DNA from: Sphingopyxis sp. H053
GTDB taxonomy: Bacteria > Pseudomonadota > Alphaproteobacteria > Sphingomonadales > Sphingomonadaceae
Length of the DNA stretch: 64,000 bases
Direction of reading: 5' to 3'
NCBI RefSeq assembly: GCF_001468225.1
Contig: NZ_LNRU01000003.1
Span: forward strand, 310,001 to 374,000
Under the pieces are notes generated by a model that was not told the DNA's origin, searched no databases, and saw only the letters and a list, made by a program, of their open reading frames with translations. A program made the translations under genes and the position numbers. Positions 18,592-27,591 of this stretch are shown piece after piece. Every line of letters starts with the position of its first letter. The first letter of the stretch is position 1.

Positions 18592-19530
18592 TCAGAGCTT
18601 GGGCGGTGTCCCGGCAAAGGACACTCCGCCCGGCACCGATCCGCCGCCACGCGGGCGGACCAGCGGTGTGCCCGGCGGCACCTGGATATCGTGCGAACCG
18701 ATGATGATTTTCGCCGGCCCGTGATGCACGTCGAAGATCGGCCAGCCCCGGTCGCTCTTTACCGTCAGATGCTCGATATGGATGACCACCGGCTCACTTG
18801 CGCCTTTCGCCGCCATGATCGTGAAATGGTTGGTGTCGCCGATCCCGCCGATCTTGACCGGATCGAGGCTGGTGAGCCGCGTCGCGCGGATGCTCGACCA
18901 CAGCCGGAAGTTGCGCGCGTTGCGGCCGCTGACGCAATCGTCGAGCAAAGTCTCGGTCGACTTCAGGTCGAATCCGCCGTCGCTATTGTCCCACGCGGCG
19001 CATTGGCGAAACAGCATCCGCGCATTGCCCCGCTCGGTCGAAAAACCGTCGCCGTTCCAATATTGCCTGGCTTTGCGCTGCCATTGAAAGCCGCGCATCG
19101 AGCAGCGCTCGATCCGAAAGTCGTGCGCGGTGCCGTCGAAGGCGATGCCGACCGGCAGGTCGGTCGCGCCTGTGGTCAGCATGCCGCTCGCGCTGACATC
19201 CTCGATCACCCCGTCATGGCTGTCATACCGGATGCGGGCGAAGCTGCGTTCGAGATTGGTCGCGTTGGCCCCGCGCACGCGGAGCCCGACGCTGCCCGCC
19301 CCTGCCAGTTCGGGTGCCGCCTTGTTCTCGATCACCCGGTAGCCGCCCTCGACCCGGATATTGGCGATCTGCACATTGCGAACCGGCTCGCGAATCACGA
19401 ACAGGCCGTTGCCGACATCGCGCGCGCGCACGCCGCGATAAACGGCGCCCGACTCCACGAAATAGACCGGCTCGCCCCCTGCATTGATCTGAACCGGCTT
19501 GGCGGCGAAGCGAGAGGATGGATCGTCCAT
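18592..19530 (-). CDS. Right-handed beta-helix protein without a signal peptide
   Basis: 312 residues with repeated short beta-strand rungs (for example VQIANIRVEGGYRVIEN, GVIEDVSASGML, FRIERCSMRGFQW, MLFRQCAAWDNSDGGFDL), the pattern of pectate-lyase-like parallel beta-helices. The ATG at 19530 has an in-frame TAG 12 bases upstream, so the N terminus (MDDPSSRFAA) is real and no secretion signal is present. This is unusual, since most such proteins act outside the cell. It lies in the exopolysaccharide locus between galU and an aldehyde dehydrogenase-like gene and could bind or modify a cytoplasmic glycan intermediate. No lyase catalytic motif is recognisable, so no reaction is claimed. Confidence 0.75.
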   Translation of the reverse strand: MDDPSSRFAAKPVQINAGGEPVYFVESGAVYRGVRARDVGNGLFVIREPVRNVQIANIRVEGGYRVIENKAAPELAGAGSVGLRVRGANATNLERSFARIRYDSHDGVIEDVSASGMLTTGATDLPVGIAFDGTAHDFRIERCSMRGFQWQRKARQYWNGDGFSTERGNARMLFRQCAAWDNSDGGFDLKSTETLLDDCVSGRNARNFRLWSSIRATRLTSLDPVKIGGIGDTNHFTIMAAKGASEPVVIHIEHLTVKSDRGWPIFDVHHGPAKIIIGSHDIQVPPGTPLVRPRGGGSVPGGVSFAGTPPKL

Positions 19531-19598
19531 GCGGCCGCGCTAATCGGCGCGCAGCGATCAAGGCCAGCGCGATGCGGCGCGGCGTGGCGCGTCCGGGG

Positions 19599-20870
19599 TC
19601 AGTGCAGCGCGGGCGCAGCTCCCCCCAAATCGTCGCCACCGTCGCGCGCGGATGCCCGCGCGAAGCCGGCCAAAGGCTGACGACAGACGTGCCTCGTCCG
19701 GCTGAACCGGCGGAAGCCGGCTTCGCCATGGTCGATGTTGAGCGTCATGCCCGCATCGGCCTTCGTCGCCGACGGAATGCGCCCGTCGATCGCAATCGCC
19801 GAAGACAGCGTGTGTTCGAGCACGTGGCGGCGCTCGGCGGCATTGCGGCCGAAATAAGTGATGGCGAGCGGCGGCGGTCGCCGGTGAATCGTGGCGATCG
19901 CATCCTCGATCCGCGCATAATTGCGCAGCGGCAGGATCGGCCCCCGAAACTCTTCCTGCATCACCAGCATGTCCTCGCTGGCGTGTCGAATGATGTGGAT
20001 CGGCACTCGCGTCCCGCGCGGCTCCGCCGTTATCACCTCGCCTCCGCGCGCGCGCGCGTCATCCAATAGCCGCGTCAGCCGTTGCTGTTCGGCGTCGGGC
20101 AGCGCCGCTTCGTTCGCCCCGGGCTGCATCGCCGCGCGCCACAGCCAGGAAGCGATCGCCTCTTCCTGCTCTTCGGGCACGAGAAGATAGTCGGGCGCGA
20201 GCGGTGCGCGTCCGCCCTTGAGGCGCTTGCGTGCGATCACATTGTCGGCGGCCTTGGCAAAATCGGCCGAGCGCCCCAGGATGACCGGCGACTTGTCCGA
20301 ACGCGCAAGCATCGCCGCATCGCCTTCCTGCGGTTCGCTGGTCACCAGCAGGTCGAACGCCTGCCGTGCAAAGTCACCGTCGGACGCCACCGCCAGTTCG
20401 AGCGGATCGAAAAAGTCGGGTGCGAGTTCGCCGATCAGCCGGCCCAGCTGCACCGAGGCCGCGTCGAATTTCAGCGTCACCCGGTTGCCCGCGGCAAGTG
20501 CACCCGCGAGGATGCCCGCCGTCCGGAGCAGCGGCAACGACGCCGGCGCCGCTATGCCGATCACCCCGACCGGCTGATATTCCACATAGTCGCTATCCCC
20601 GCGCAGCCGCGCGAGCAGTCCGCCCCTGCTTTCGGCGCGCATCCAGCGCCCCACCCCGCCGATCGATGCCCGCAGCGCCGCCAGCGCCGGCACCACTTCG
20701 ATAAGCCTGGCGGAGTCCGAATCCTGATTCGGCTGGTCGGCGGCGAGCGCGTTGCAGAGCGCGTCGGCGTTTTTTTCGATCATCAGCACCGCGCGCCGCA
20801 GCCGGTCGCGGCGAATGGCCAACGACACCGGCAAGTCGGCGAAAAATGCCCCACGTTGCGCTTCCAGCAT
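19599..20870 (-). CDS. Aldehyde dehydrogenase-fold pseudoenzyme
   Basis: 423 residues aligning along their length with the coniferyl-aldehyde dehydrogenase branch: YQPVGVIGIAAP, LAGALAAGNRVTLK, LAPDYLLVP, VMQEE-GPILPL and PLAITYFGRNAAERRHVLEHT are all recognisable. Every catalytic position has changed. The nucleophilic Cys of G-Q-T-C-I-A-P-D-Y is Pro223 (GGRAPLAPDY), the general-base Glu of E-L-G-G-K-S-P is Ala189 (ARSDKSP), the oxyanion Asn of P-W-N is Ser111 (APASLP), the FTGST nucleotide loop is VTSEP (176-180), and the E-x-F motif near VMQEE has lost its Phe. The reading frame is intact, so it is maintained as a protein but cannot be a normal dehydrogenase. It is 68 bases upstream of the beta-helix gene and on the same strand. 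A binding or scaffolding role is inferred. Confidence 0.85.
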   Translation of the reverse strand: MLEAQRGAFFADLPVSLAIRRDRLRRAVLMIEKNADALCNALAADQPNQDSDSARLIEVVPALAALRASIGGVGRWMRAESRGGLLARLRGDSDYVEYQPVGVIGIAAPASLPLLRTAGILAGALAAGNRVTLKFDAASVQLGRLIGELAPDFFDPLELAVASDGDFARQAFDLLVTSEPQEGDAAMLARSDKSPVILGRSADFAKAADNVIARKRLKGGRAPLAPDYLLVPEEQEEAIASWLWRAAMQPGANEAALPDAEQQRLTRLLDDARARGGEVITAEPRGTRVPIHIIRHASEDMLVMQEEFRGPILPLRNYARIEDAIATIHRRPPPLAITYFGRNAAERRHVLEHTLSSAIAIDGRIPSATKADAGMTLNIDHGEAGFRRFSRTRHVCRQPLAGFARASARDGGDDLGGAAPALH

Positions 20871-21182
20871 CTCACCCTTCCCCGCATTTTATCCTGTCCA
20901 GCTTCTACTCCGACGCCGAGCCGTGGCAAGTTCAAGTCGAAGCGTTTCGTCGCATTGCAGCCAATTCGCCCGGCCGTCGTTTAGGCAAAGCCCCGAATTA
21001 TCCACTTCTAATATATCGCATTTTTTTACCCTGTCCCGTTCTGGGTCGGGATTTTGGGAACGATCATTTCGCCTTTCAATTGCCTCCGCTCAAAGCTGGC
21101 AAGTTGACCGTTAACCGTTGCGACGCGATTGTTCGCATGTGCAGCAAAAAGCCGACTTCATATAAAAAGGGAGCAACGCGTA
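20871..21182. other. 312-base divergent intergenic region between the ALDH-like gene and ugd
   Basis: No open frame or RNA gene is convincing here. The region turns AT-rich from about 20995 (a run of seven T near 21024) and holds a TTGACC at about 21105-21110 that could be a -35 element for ugd, but no good -10 at 17 bases. An EPS-type dyad lies at 21131-21150, and AAGGGAG at 21167-21173 is the ugd ribosome-binding site. Confidence 0.6.
21131..21150. promoter_or_regulatory. EPS dyad copy 2: TTCGCATGTGCAGCAAA ahead of ugd
   Basis: The element lies 33-52 bases upstream of the ugd ATG. Its GCAGCAA half-site matches the copy near galU, and the whole 17-mer matches the copy at 32994-33008 (other strand) at 14 positions. 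The centre is one base longer than in copies 1, 3 and 5. Confidence 0.45.
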
Positions 21183-22535
21183 ATGCGTATCGTAATGATC
21201 GGGTCCGGCTATGTCGGTCTCGTTTCGGGCGCGTGTTTTGCCGATTTCGGCCATCATGTGACCTGCGTCGACAAGGACGCGAACAAGATCGCCCGTCTTC
21301 AGGCCGGCGGCATTCCCATCTATGAGCCCGGTCTCGACGACCTGGTCGCGCGCAACGTCGCGGCGGGCAATCTCGCCTTCACCACCGAGCTGTCCGAGGC
21401 CGTCGGCGCCGCCGATGTCGTGTTCATCGCGGTCGGCACCCCCAGCCGCCGCGGCGACGGCCATGCCGACCTGTCTTATGTCCATGACGCGGCGCGCGAG
21501 ATCGCCGGAGCACTCTCCGGCTTCACCGTGATCGTCACCAAATCGACCGTGCCCGTCGGCACCGGCGACGAGGTCGAGCGCATCGTCCGCGAGTGCAACC
21601 CCGCCGCCGAATTCGCCGTCGCCTCCAACCCCGAATTCCTGCGCGAAGGCGCCGCGATTGAGGATTTCAAGCGCCCCGACCGCGTCGTGATCGGCATTGA
21701 GGACGAACGCGCGCGCGCGCCCATGAAAGAGGTTTATCGCCCGCTTTCGCTCAACAAGGCGCCGATCGTCTTCACCAGCCGTCGCACCAGCGAGCTGATC
21801 AAATATGCCGCCAACGCCTTCCTCGCGATGAAGATCACTTACATCAACGAGATGGCTGACCTGTGCGAACAGGTCGGTGCCGACGTCCAGGAGGTCGCCA
21901 GCGGCATCGGGCTCGACAACCGGATCGGGGCCAAATTCCTGAACGCCGGCCCCGGCTATGGCGGCTCCTGCTTCCCCAAGGACACGCTCGCGCTGATGAA
22001 GACGGCGCAGGATCATGACGCGCCGCTGCGGCTGATCGAGGCGACCGTCGCGGTGAACGATCAGCGCAAGCGCGCGATGGGCCGCAAGGTTATCGCCGCG
22101 ATGAACGGACAGGTGCGCGGCCGTACCGTCGCGGTGCTCGGCCTGACCTTCAAACCCAACACCGACGACATGCGCGACGCGCCGTCGATCGCGATCATCC
22201 AGACGCTGCAGGATGCCGGCGCCAAGATCCGCGCCTATGATCCCGAGGGCATGGACGCGGCCAAAGCGGTGCTGAGCGACGTCGAATATGTATCGTCCGC
22301 CTATGCCGCCGCCGAAGGCGCGGCGGCGACGGTGATCGTCACCGAATGGGACGCGTTCCGCGCGCTCGACCTTAAGCGCCTCAAGGCCGCAATGGCCGAC
22401 CCGGTCCTCGTGGACCTGCGCAACATCTATCCGCCCGCGCGGGCCGAGGAAGCGGGCCTGCGCTACGTCGGCATCGGTCGGCCGGGCCAGCCCGCGGACG
22501 ATGCCGCAGCCGCGAACGAAAGGCACGCCGCGTGA
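21183..22535 (+). CDS. ugd: UDP-glucose 6-dehydrogenase
   Basis: 450 residues from the ATG at 21183, set by AAGGGAG 9 bases upstream and by the Rossmann start MRIVMIGSGYVGLVSGACF. Catalytic motif GPGYGGSCFPKDT carries the nucleophilic cysteine; FTSRRTSELIKYAANAFLA and the C-terminal LGLTFKPNTDDMRDAPS are normal. It oxidises UDP-glucose to UDP-glucuronate with two NAD. It is the first gene of a plus-strand unit; its stop overlaps the GTG of a UDP-glucuronate 4-epimerase, so UDP-galacturonate is a likely precursor for this polysaccharide. Confidence 0.95.
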   Translation: MRIVMIGSGYVGLVSGACFADFGHHVTCVDKDANKIARLQAGGIPIYEPGLDDLVARNVAAGNLAFTTELSEAVGAADVVFIAVGTPSRRGDGHADLSYVHDAAREIAGALSGFTVIVTKSTVPVGTGDEVERIVRECNPAAEFAVASNPEFLREGAAIEDFKRPDRVVIGIEDERARAPMKEVYRPLSLNKAPIVFTSRRTSELIKYAANAFLAMKITYINEMADLCEQVGADVQEVASGIGLDNRIGAKFLNAGPGYGGSCFPKDTLALMKTAQDHDAPLRLIEATVAVNDQRKRAMGRKVIAAMNGQVRGRTVAVLGLTFKPNTDDMRDAPSIAIIQTLQDAGAKIRAYDPEGMDAAKAVLSDVEYVSSAYAAAEGAAATVIVTEWDAFRALDLKRLKAAMADPVLVDLRNIYPPARAEEAGLRYVGIGRPGQPADDAAAANERHAA

Positions 22536-23545
22536 CCGACGAGAGCCCCATCCTGGTAACCGGCGCCGCGGGCTTCATCGGCCATGCGGTGTCCGAACGG
22601 CTCCTCGCGCGCGGCGAACGCGTGCTCGGGCTCGACAATTTCACCGACTATTACGACGTCGCGCTCAAGAAGGCGCGCCTCGCGCGGCTGACGGACAATT
22701 TCAACTTCCGGCTGATCGACGGCGACATCGCGAGCCCCGGGCTAATCAGCGAACTGGTAGAAGCGAACGGCATCCGCCGGATAGTCCATCTCGCCGCGCA
22801 GGCGGGGGTTCGCTACAGCCTCGAAAACCCCTTCGCTTATGAGCACAGCAACCTCAAAGGGCATCTCGCGGTGCTCGAGGCGGCGCGCCACGCGGGCAAT
22901 ATCGAACATCTTGTCTATGCCTCGTCGAGTTCGGTCTATGGCGACCGCCCGCTCGGCGGCACCGGCTTTCGCGAGGACGAGCCCTGCACCGCGCCGGTCT
23001 CGCTCTATGCCGCGACCAAGCGCAGCTGCGAGCTGATGAGCGAAAGCTATGCCAAACTCTATCATCTGCCGCTCAGCGGGCTGCGCTTCTTCACCGTCTA
23101 TGGCCCCTGGGGCCGGCCCGATATGGCCTATTATGGTTTCGCGCAGAAGATCCTGCTCGGCCAGCCGATCGAGGTCTACGGCGAAGGCCGGATGGCGCGC
23201 GATTTCACCTATATCGACGACATCGTCGACGGCGTGGTCGGTGTGCTCGACCGGCCGCCGGCGGGCGGTGAAAACCGGCTGCTCAACATCGGCGACTGCA
23301 ATCCCGTCGGGCTGATGGACATGATCGCGGTGCTCGAACGCGCGCTCGGCCGGCCAGCGATCAAGCTGATGCGGCCGATGCAGCCGGGCGACGTGACCGC
23401 GACCTACGCCGACATCTCGGCGATCAACGCGCTCACCGGATACAGCCCCAAGGTCCCGCTTGCGCGGGGGATCGAGCGGTTCGTCGACTGGTATCTGGGC
23501 GAAATAGAAAATGGTGGAAGAGGGCCGATGGCAGCGGTGGCCTGA
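22532..23545 (+). CDS. UDP-glucuronate 4-epimerase (extended SDR)
   Basis: 337 residues starting at a GTG inside the ugd stop (GTGA overlap). It has the NAD motif VTGAAGFIGHAVSERLL, the active-site SSSSVYG and YAATKRSCE (Tyr-x3-Lys), and the LDNFTDYYDVALKKARLARL segment that marks UDP-glucuronate epimerases as against UDP-glucose epimerases. It interconverts UDP-glucuronate and UDP-galacturonate. Coupling to ugd supports the assignment. A short gap (37 bases) leads to a glycosyltransferase gene on the same strand. Confidence 0.9.
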   Translation: MTDESPILVTGAAGFIGHAVSERLLARGERVLGLDNFTDYYDVALKKARLARLTDNFNFRLIDGDIASPGLISELVEANGIRRIVHLAAQAGVRYSLENPFAYEHSNLKGHLAVLEAARHAGNIEHLVYASSSSVYGDRPLGGTGFREDEPCTAPVSLYAATKRSCELMSESYAKLYHLPLSGLRFFTVYGPWGRPDMAYYGFAQKILLGQPIEVYGEGRMARDFTYIDDIVDGVVGVLDRPPAGGENRLLNIGDCNPVGLMDMIAVLERALGRPAIKLMRPMQPGDVTATYADISAINALTGYSPKVPLARGIERFVDWYLGEIENGGRGPMAAVA

Positions 23546-23582
23546 GCCGGAAAATCCGGCCGGGCGCTAATGGAGTTTAACA

Positions 23583-24773
23583 ATGCTGCAACGGACAAGT
23601 CTGTCTTCCAGCGCCCCCGCGGGCGCGCCCATCATCTGCGTGACCGGCCTCCGCGGTTTCCCGCATGTGATGGGTGGCATCGAAAGCCACTGCGAGGAGC
23701 TTCTCCCGCGCATCAAGGCGATCTGGCCCGATCACCGTTCGGTGGTGCTCGGCCGCGCACCCTATCTGCCCGAGCCGGTGGGCGAGCATCGCGGGGTCGA
23801 GATTGTCGGCATCCCCTGCCCGCGCTCGCAAAATCTCGAAGCGGTGGTGTCGACCCTGCTCGCGGTCCTTTCCGCCCGCAAGCGCGGCGCCGGGCTGATC
23901 CATATCCATGCCATCGGCCCCGGTTTGCTCGCGCCACTCGCCCGGCTGCTCGGTCTGAAGGTGATCGTGACGCACCATGGCACCGATTATCACCGCGCGA
24001 AATGGGGCCTCGTCGCGCGCACCGCGCTGCGCGCCGGCGAGTGGCTGGCGCTGAGCTTCGCCAATCGCGTCATCGCCGTCTCGCCCTCGCTCGCCGCGCA
24101 GCTGCGGCAGAGCTTTCCGAAACGCGCGCACGCGATCTCCTATATTCCCAACGGCACATCGGACCTGCCCGGCGATGCCGACCCGACGCTCGTGCTCGAA
24201 CGGTTGGGCCTCAAGGATAATGATTTCCTCCTCGCCGTGGGCCGACTCGTCCCGGAGAAGGGCCTGCACGACCTGATCGACGCCTATGAGCGCTCGAATT
24301 GCACCGCCAAGCTGGTGATCGCCGGTTCGGCCGATCACGAGAGCGAATATGCGCGCGAACTGCTCGCACGCGCCAGCGACCGCGTGATCTTCGCCGGCGT
24401 CCAGTCACGCGCGACGCTGAAGTGTCTCTACGAGCATTGCGCGCTGTTCGTGATGCCCTCCTATCACGAAGGCCTGCCGATCGCGGCGCTAGAGGCGGCG
24501 AGTTGCGGCGCGCGGATGCTGCTGAGCGACATCCCCGCCAATCTCGACATCGCGCTCGACCGGCAGAATTATTTCCCGGTCGGCGATGTCGCGGCGCTCA
24601 CCGAGCGGCTGAACGCCGATTGCGCGGATTTTCAGGTCGATCGCGACGCCGTGCGCGCGCGCTTCAGCTGGGACAAGGCGGCGGAGGATACGCTCGACGT
24701 CTATCGCGCCACGCTCGCGCAGGGCCGGACGGCGCCGCGCACGTCCAATTATTCCGACGCGGTGGAAGCTTAG
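23583..24773 (+). CDS. Glycosyltransferase family 4
   Basis: 396 residues with a two-lobed GT-B fold. The N-terminal lobe has GLRGFPHVMGGIESHCEEL and THHGTDYHRAKWG, and the C-terminal lobe LLAVGRLVPEKGLHDLI and the E-x7-E motif YHEGLPIAALEAASCG. It is a retaining, nucleotide-sugar-dependent transferase acting on the cytoplasmic side in repeat-unit assembly. It is the third gene after ugd and the epimerase. Its last four bases overlap the stop of a convergent small gene. Donor and acceptor are not predictable here. Confidence 0.88.
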   Translation: MLQRTSLSSSAPAGAPIICVTGLRGFPHVMGGIESHCEELLPRIKAIWPDHRSVVLGRAPYLPEPVGEHRGVEIVGIPCPRSQNLEAVVSTLLAVLSARKRGAGLIHIHAIGPGLLAPLARLLGLKVIVTHHGTDYHRAKWGLVARTALRAGEWLALSFANRVIAVSPSLAAQLRQSFPKRAHAISYIPNGTSDLPGDADPTLVLERLGLKDNDFLLAVGRLVPEKGLHDLIDAYERSNCTAKLVIAGSADHESEYARELLARASDRVIFAGVQSRATLKCLYEHCALFVMPSYHEGLPIAALEAASCGARMLLSDIPANLDIALDRQNYFPVGDVAALTERLNADCADFQVDRDAVRARFSWDKAAEDTLDVYRATLAQGRTAPRTSNYSDAVEA

Positions 24774-25048
24774 GCGCCGAGCCGGGCGACGACTTTCGCC
24801 CGGTCCGCCGCATCGATCGGCCCACTGACTTCGATACCCGCACCGGTCCGCGTCGCCCGCGCGATCCGCGGGCGCCACACATTCTCCCGCCACTCCCAGC
24901 TGCGAATTCGCCAACGCCCCGGCCCGTCAGAATCGATCGCGAGCGTTGGCCGCCCGGCCTTTTCGGACCCGGACCCGTCGTCCTTTGCGGTGCATGCGCT
25001 GCCGGCGGCCGCGGCCGCGATCGAAGTCAGAAGCGTTCGTCGATCCAT
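24770..25048 (-). CDS. Small lipoprotein with a twin-arginine-like signal
   Basis: 92 residues from the ATG at 25048, preferred because AGGA lies 7 bases ahead; an ATG two codons earlier is in frame but too close to it. The N terminus (DRRTLLTSIAAAAAGSACTA) combines an Arg-Arg pair, a hydrophobic stretch and a lipobox-like GSAC, so export by Tat or Sec with lipidation is plausible. The remainder has several Trp (RWRIRSWEWREN) and ends DRAKVVARLGA. It lies 15 bases downstream of the acyltransferase gene on the same strand, suggesting co-transcription. No family is recognised. Confidence 0.6.
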   Translation of the reverse strand: MDRRTLLTSIAAAAAGSACTAKDDGSGSEKAGRPTLAIDSDGPGRWRIRSWEWRENVWRPRIARATRTGAGIEVSGPIDAADRAKVVARLGA

Positions 25049-25063
25049 TTCCATATCCTATAG

Positions 25064-26224
25064 CTAGGGCGCCGCGATCTTTTCGGGCGCGGTCTGAAGC
25101 GCGCGCGACGTGCTGCCCCCGGCCACGCGCTTGATCATCGCCTTGCCCAGCCGCTGCCCGGGCAGCTCGACCAGTCTATAGGTCACAAAAGCAAGGGCAT
25201 AGGTCACCGGCACCACGACCGCTCCGGTCAGCGCGAACCGCCCGGCGGCGCCGAGCCCGATGCCGAACTGCCCGATGACCGCCGCCGCGACCGGCTGCAG
25301 GATCAGCAGGTGGATCAGATAGGTGCCATAGGAAAGCTCGCCCAGCCAATAGAAGGGGCGGCTGCCGAGCAGGCGCGAGACCCAGCCGATCACCCCGAGC
25401 GAACGCCAATGAACCAGCGCGAAAAAGCCGAACACGAGCAGTTCGCGCACCGCGAAATGGAGCAAATCCTGGTCGCCCCCGATCGGGATCGCGGCGAGCA
25501 GCATCGCGGCGCCAAGCCGCCACCATAGCCGCGCGCGGCTCTCCCCCGGATCGGCGGCGATCAGCATGCCAGCAAGGAAAAGCTGGAGCTTCAACGGCAG
25601 GAAGGACGGCATCGGATAGTCGAGCCCGGCTGCTCCGGCGAGCAGGGCGATGGCCACACCGCCCCCCGCCGCGACCAGCGCCGCGGGGATCCAGCCGATC
25701 CGCCGCCCGAGCAGGATGAGGAAGGGAAAGAGCAGATAGAATTGCATTTCGAGCCCGAGGCTCCAGTCGGGCAACGGGGTGCGAAAGGCGTATTCGGGCA
25801 GCAATCCGAACAGGAAGGTCAGATGCATCACGATATTGGTGAGGCTCGCGTCGGTATAGCGCTCGGCCGGCTGAAGCGCTTGCCCGAGGAAGCTGTCGAT
25901 CGCGACGCGGTCGGCATAGATCGACGGCCCCGCGATCAGCGCCGCCGCGAGCGTCACATAGAAAAGCGGCGCCAGCCGGAAAAAGCGGCGCGTCCAGAAC
26001 ACCGCCCAGGTGCCGGGCGCATCCCAGTCTTCGCTGCCCGCGCGCAGCCGGTACTGGTACATCATCAGGAAGCCCGAGAGCAGGATGAAAAGGTCCACCC
26101 CCAGATCCGGCTTGCCGATCAGCGGCAAGCGGAAACCGGTCAGGATCATCATATGCCCGATGAGCACCCAGAGGGCCGCGACGCCGCGCAGGCCGTCCAG
26201 ACACTCGACTCGCCGAATGTCCAT
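25064..26224 (-). CDS. Membrane acyltransferase, family 3 (OafA/YrhL type)
   Basis: 386 residues from the ATG at 26224, which has GGAGG 7 bases upstream; an ATG 15 bases earlier lacks this. About ten membrane segments are seen, with the family opening RVECLDGLRGVAALWVLIGH (catalytic His) and the later R-x10-R region WTRRFFRLAPLFY. It transfers an acyl group, usually acetyl, from the cytoplasm to a sugar on the periplasmic side. In this locus it probably O-acetylates the exopolysaccharide repeat. A small lipoprotein gene follows. Confidence 0.9.
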   Translation of the reverse strand: MDIRRVECLDGLRGVAALWVLIGHMMILTGFRLPLIGKPDLGVDLFILLSGFLMMYQYRLRAGSEDWDAPGTWAVFWTRRFFRLAPLFYVTLAAALIAGPSIYADRVAIDSFLGQALQPAERYTDASLTNIVMHLTFLFGLLPEYAFRTPLPDWSLGLEMQFYLLFPFLILLGRRIGWIPAALVAAGGGVAIALLAGAAGLDYPMPSFLPLKLQLFLAGMLIAADPGESRARLWWRLGAAMLLAAIPIGGDQDLLHFAVRELLVFGFFALVHWRSLGVIGWVSRLLGSRPFYWLGELSYGTYLIHLLILQPVAAAVIGQFGIGLGAAGRFALTGAVVVPVTYALAFVTYRLVELPGQRLGKAMIKRVAGGSTSRALQTAPEKIAAP

Positions 26225-26336
26225 TAAATACCTCCGCAAGATCGTCCGTCGATGCTCGCCTGATAGACGCCTCGCGGCGTGAAACCCCTTTAAATCGGCC
26301 AGTTGCCCCTGCGAGACGATGAAGCGGGCGGACCTG

Positions 26337-26350
26337 TGTGCACTGCAACA
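26337..26350. promoter_or_regulatory. EPS dyad copy 3: TGTGCACTGCAACA between acyltransferase and GT4 genes
   Basis: Located 60 bases upstream of the plus-strand glycosyltransferase and about 113 bases upstream of the divergent acyltransferase. Its TGCACTGCAACAA core matches TGCATTGCAACAA of copy 5 (37819-37834, other strand) at 12 of 13 positions. Confidence 0.5.
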
Positions 26351-26409
26351 AATGCCCGTGGTAAGCGTTCTCCCGAGGCGAATTCCGCCCGAAACTCCAG
26401 CGAGGAACC

Positions 26410-27591
26410 ATGCTGCACCGAAAGCGGATTTTATTCGCGATCAACTCGCTCGCGGGGGGCGGCGCCGAGCGCGTCCTCGCCACGCTGCTGGCCGGATCCG
26501 TTCCCTGGCGCGCGCGCTACGACATCCATCTCGCGCTGCTCGACGACGAACCGCGCGCCTATGACGTACCAGAATGGGTCGAGGTTCATCAGCTGGATGC
26601 CCGGCACAAATTGCTGCCGAGCCTGACGCAGCTGCGCGCGCTCGTTGGACGCGTATCGCCCGATGCGACGCTCAGCTTCCTGACCCGCGCCAATATCGCC
26701 AACGCCTGGGCGATGGCGGGGCGCGGCCGGCCGTGGCTGATCAGCGAGCGGGTCAACACCAGCGCCCATCTGGGCGACGCGCGCGCCGCCAAGGCGATGG
26801 TCCGCATCGTCTATCCGCGCGCCGCGCATGTCATCGCGGTGTCCGAGGGCGTGGTCGACGATCTCGCCGCCAATTTCGGCGTCGCGCGCGTACGCATGTC
26901 CGCGATCGCCAATCCGGTCGACCATCGGCGCATCGCCGAACTGGCGGCCGAGCCGCCCGCCTTCGTGCCTGCCGATCCCTATATCGTCTCGGCCGGGCGG
27001 CTTATGCCGAACAAGAATTTTCCGCTCCTTCTGCGCGCCTATGCGCAGGCTTCGCCGCGCGAACGTCTCGTCATACTCGGCGAAGGGCCCGAGCGCGGCG
27101 CGCTTCAAGCACTCGCCGCCTCGCTTGGAATCGCCGACCGGGTCGACATGCCCGGCTTCGTCGCCAACCCCTTCGCAGTGGTTGCGCGCGCGCAAGCTTA
27201 CGCGTTGCCCTCCAACGCCGAGGGCTTCCCCAACGGACTGGTCGAGGCGATGGCGTGCGGCATCCCCGTCGTCGCGACGAATTGCGCGTCGGGTCCATCC
27301 GAAATTCTGGCCGGCCGGTCGCGCGATGCGATCAGCGGCCGGATCGATGTCGATGCCGGTGCGTTGGTGCCGACCGATGACGTGGAAGCCTTTGCCGCGG
27401 CATTGGTCGACGTGCTCGCCGAGCCGCGCCGCAGCGCCTGCGGCGCGAAGGCGCGCGAGCGCTCGCTGGCTTATGGCGTCGAACAGGCGGCGGCAAATTA
27501 CTGGGCGCGGATCGAGGCGGCGCTGCGCGCGCTGTCCGCCGCGTCCGAAATCGAAGACATATCAGCCTATCGTCCGGGAGTAAGTTCATGA
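26410..27591 (+). CDS. Glycosyltransferase family 4
   Basis: 393 residues, GT-B fold. The N-terminal glycine-rich loop is INSLAGGGAERVLATLL, and the C-terminal lobe has VSAGRLMPNKNFPLLLRAY and the E-x7-E motif NAEGFPNGLVEAMACG, close to GalNAc/Glc 4-transferases of capsule loci (GGGAERV signature). It acts in the cytoplasm on lipid-linked intermediates. Its stop overlaps the ATG of the OPX lipoprotein gene (27588-27591), so the two are translationally coupled. Confidence 0.9.
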   Translation: MLHRKRILFAINSLAGGGAERVLATLLAGSVPWRARYDIHLALLDDEPRAYDVPEWVEVHQLDARHKLLPSLTQLRALVGRVSPDATLSFLTRANIANAWAMAGRGRPWLISERVNTSAHLGDARAAKAMVRIVYPRAAHVIAVSEGVVDDLAANFGVARVRMSAIANPVDHRRIAELAAEPPAFVPADPYIVSAGRLMPNKNFPLLLRAYAQASPRERLVILGEGPERGALQALAASLGIADRVDMPGFVANPFAVVARAQAYALPSNAEGFPNGLVEAMACGIPVVATNCASGPSEILAGRSRDAISGRIDVDAGALVPTDDVEAFAAALVDVLAEPRRSACGAKARERSLAYGVEQAAANYWARIEAALRALSAASEIEDISAYRPGVSS

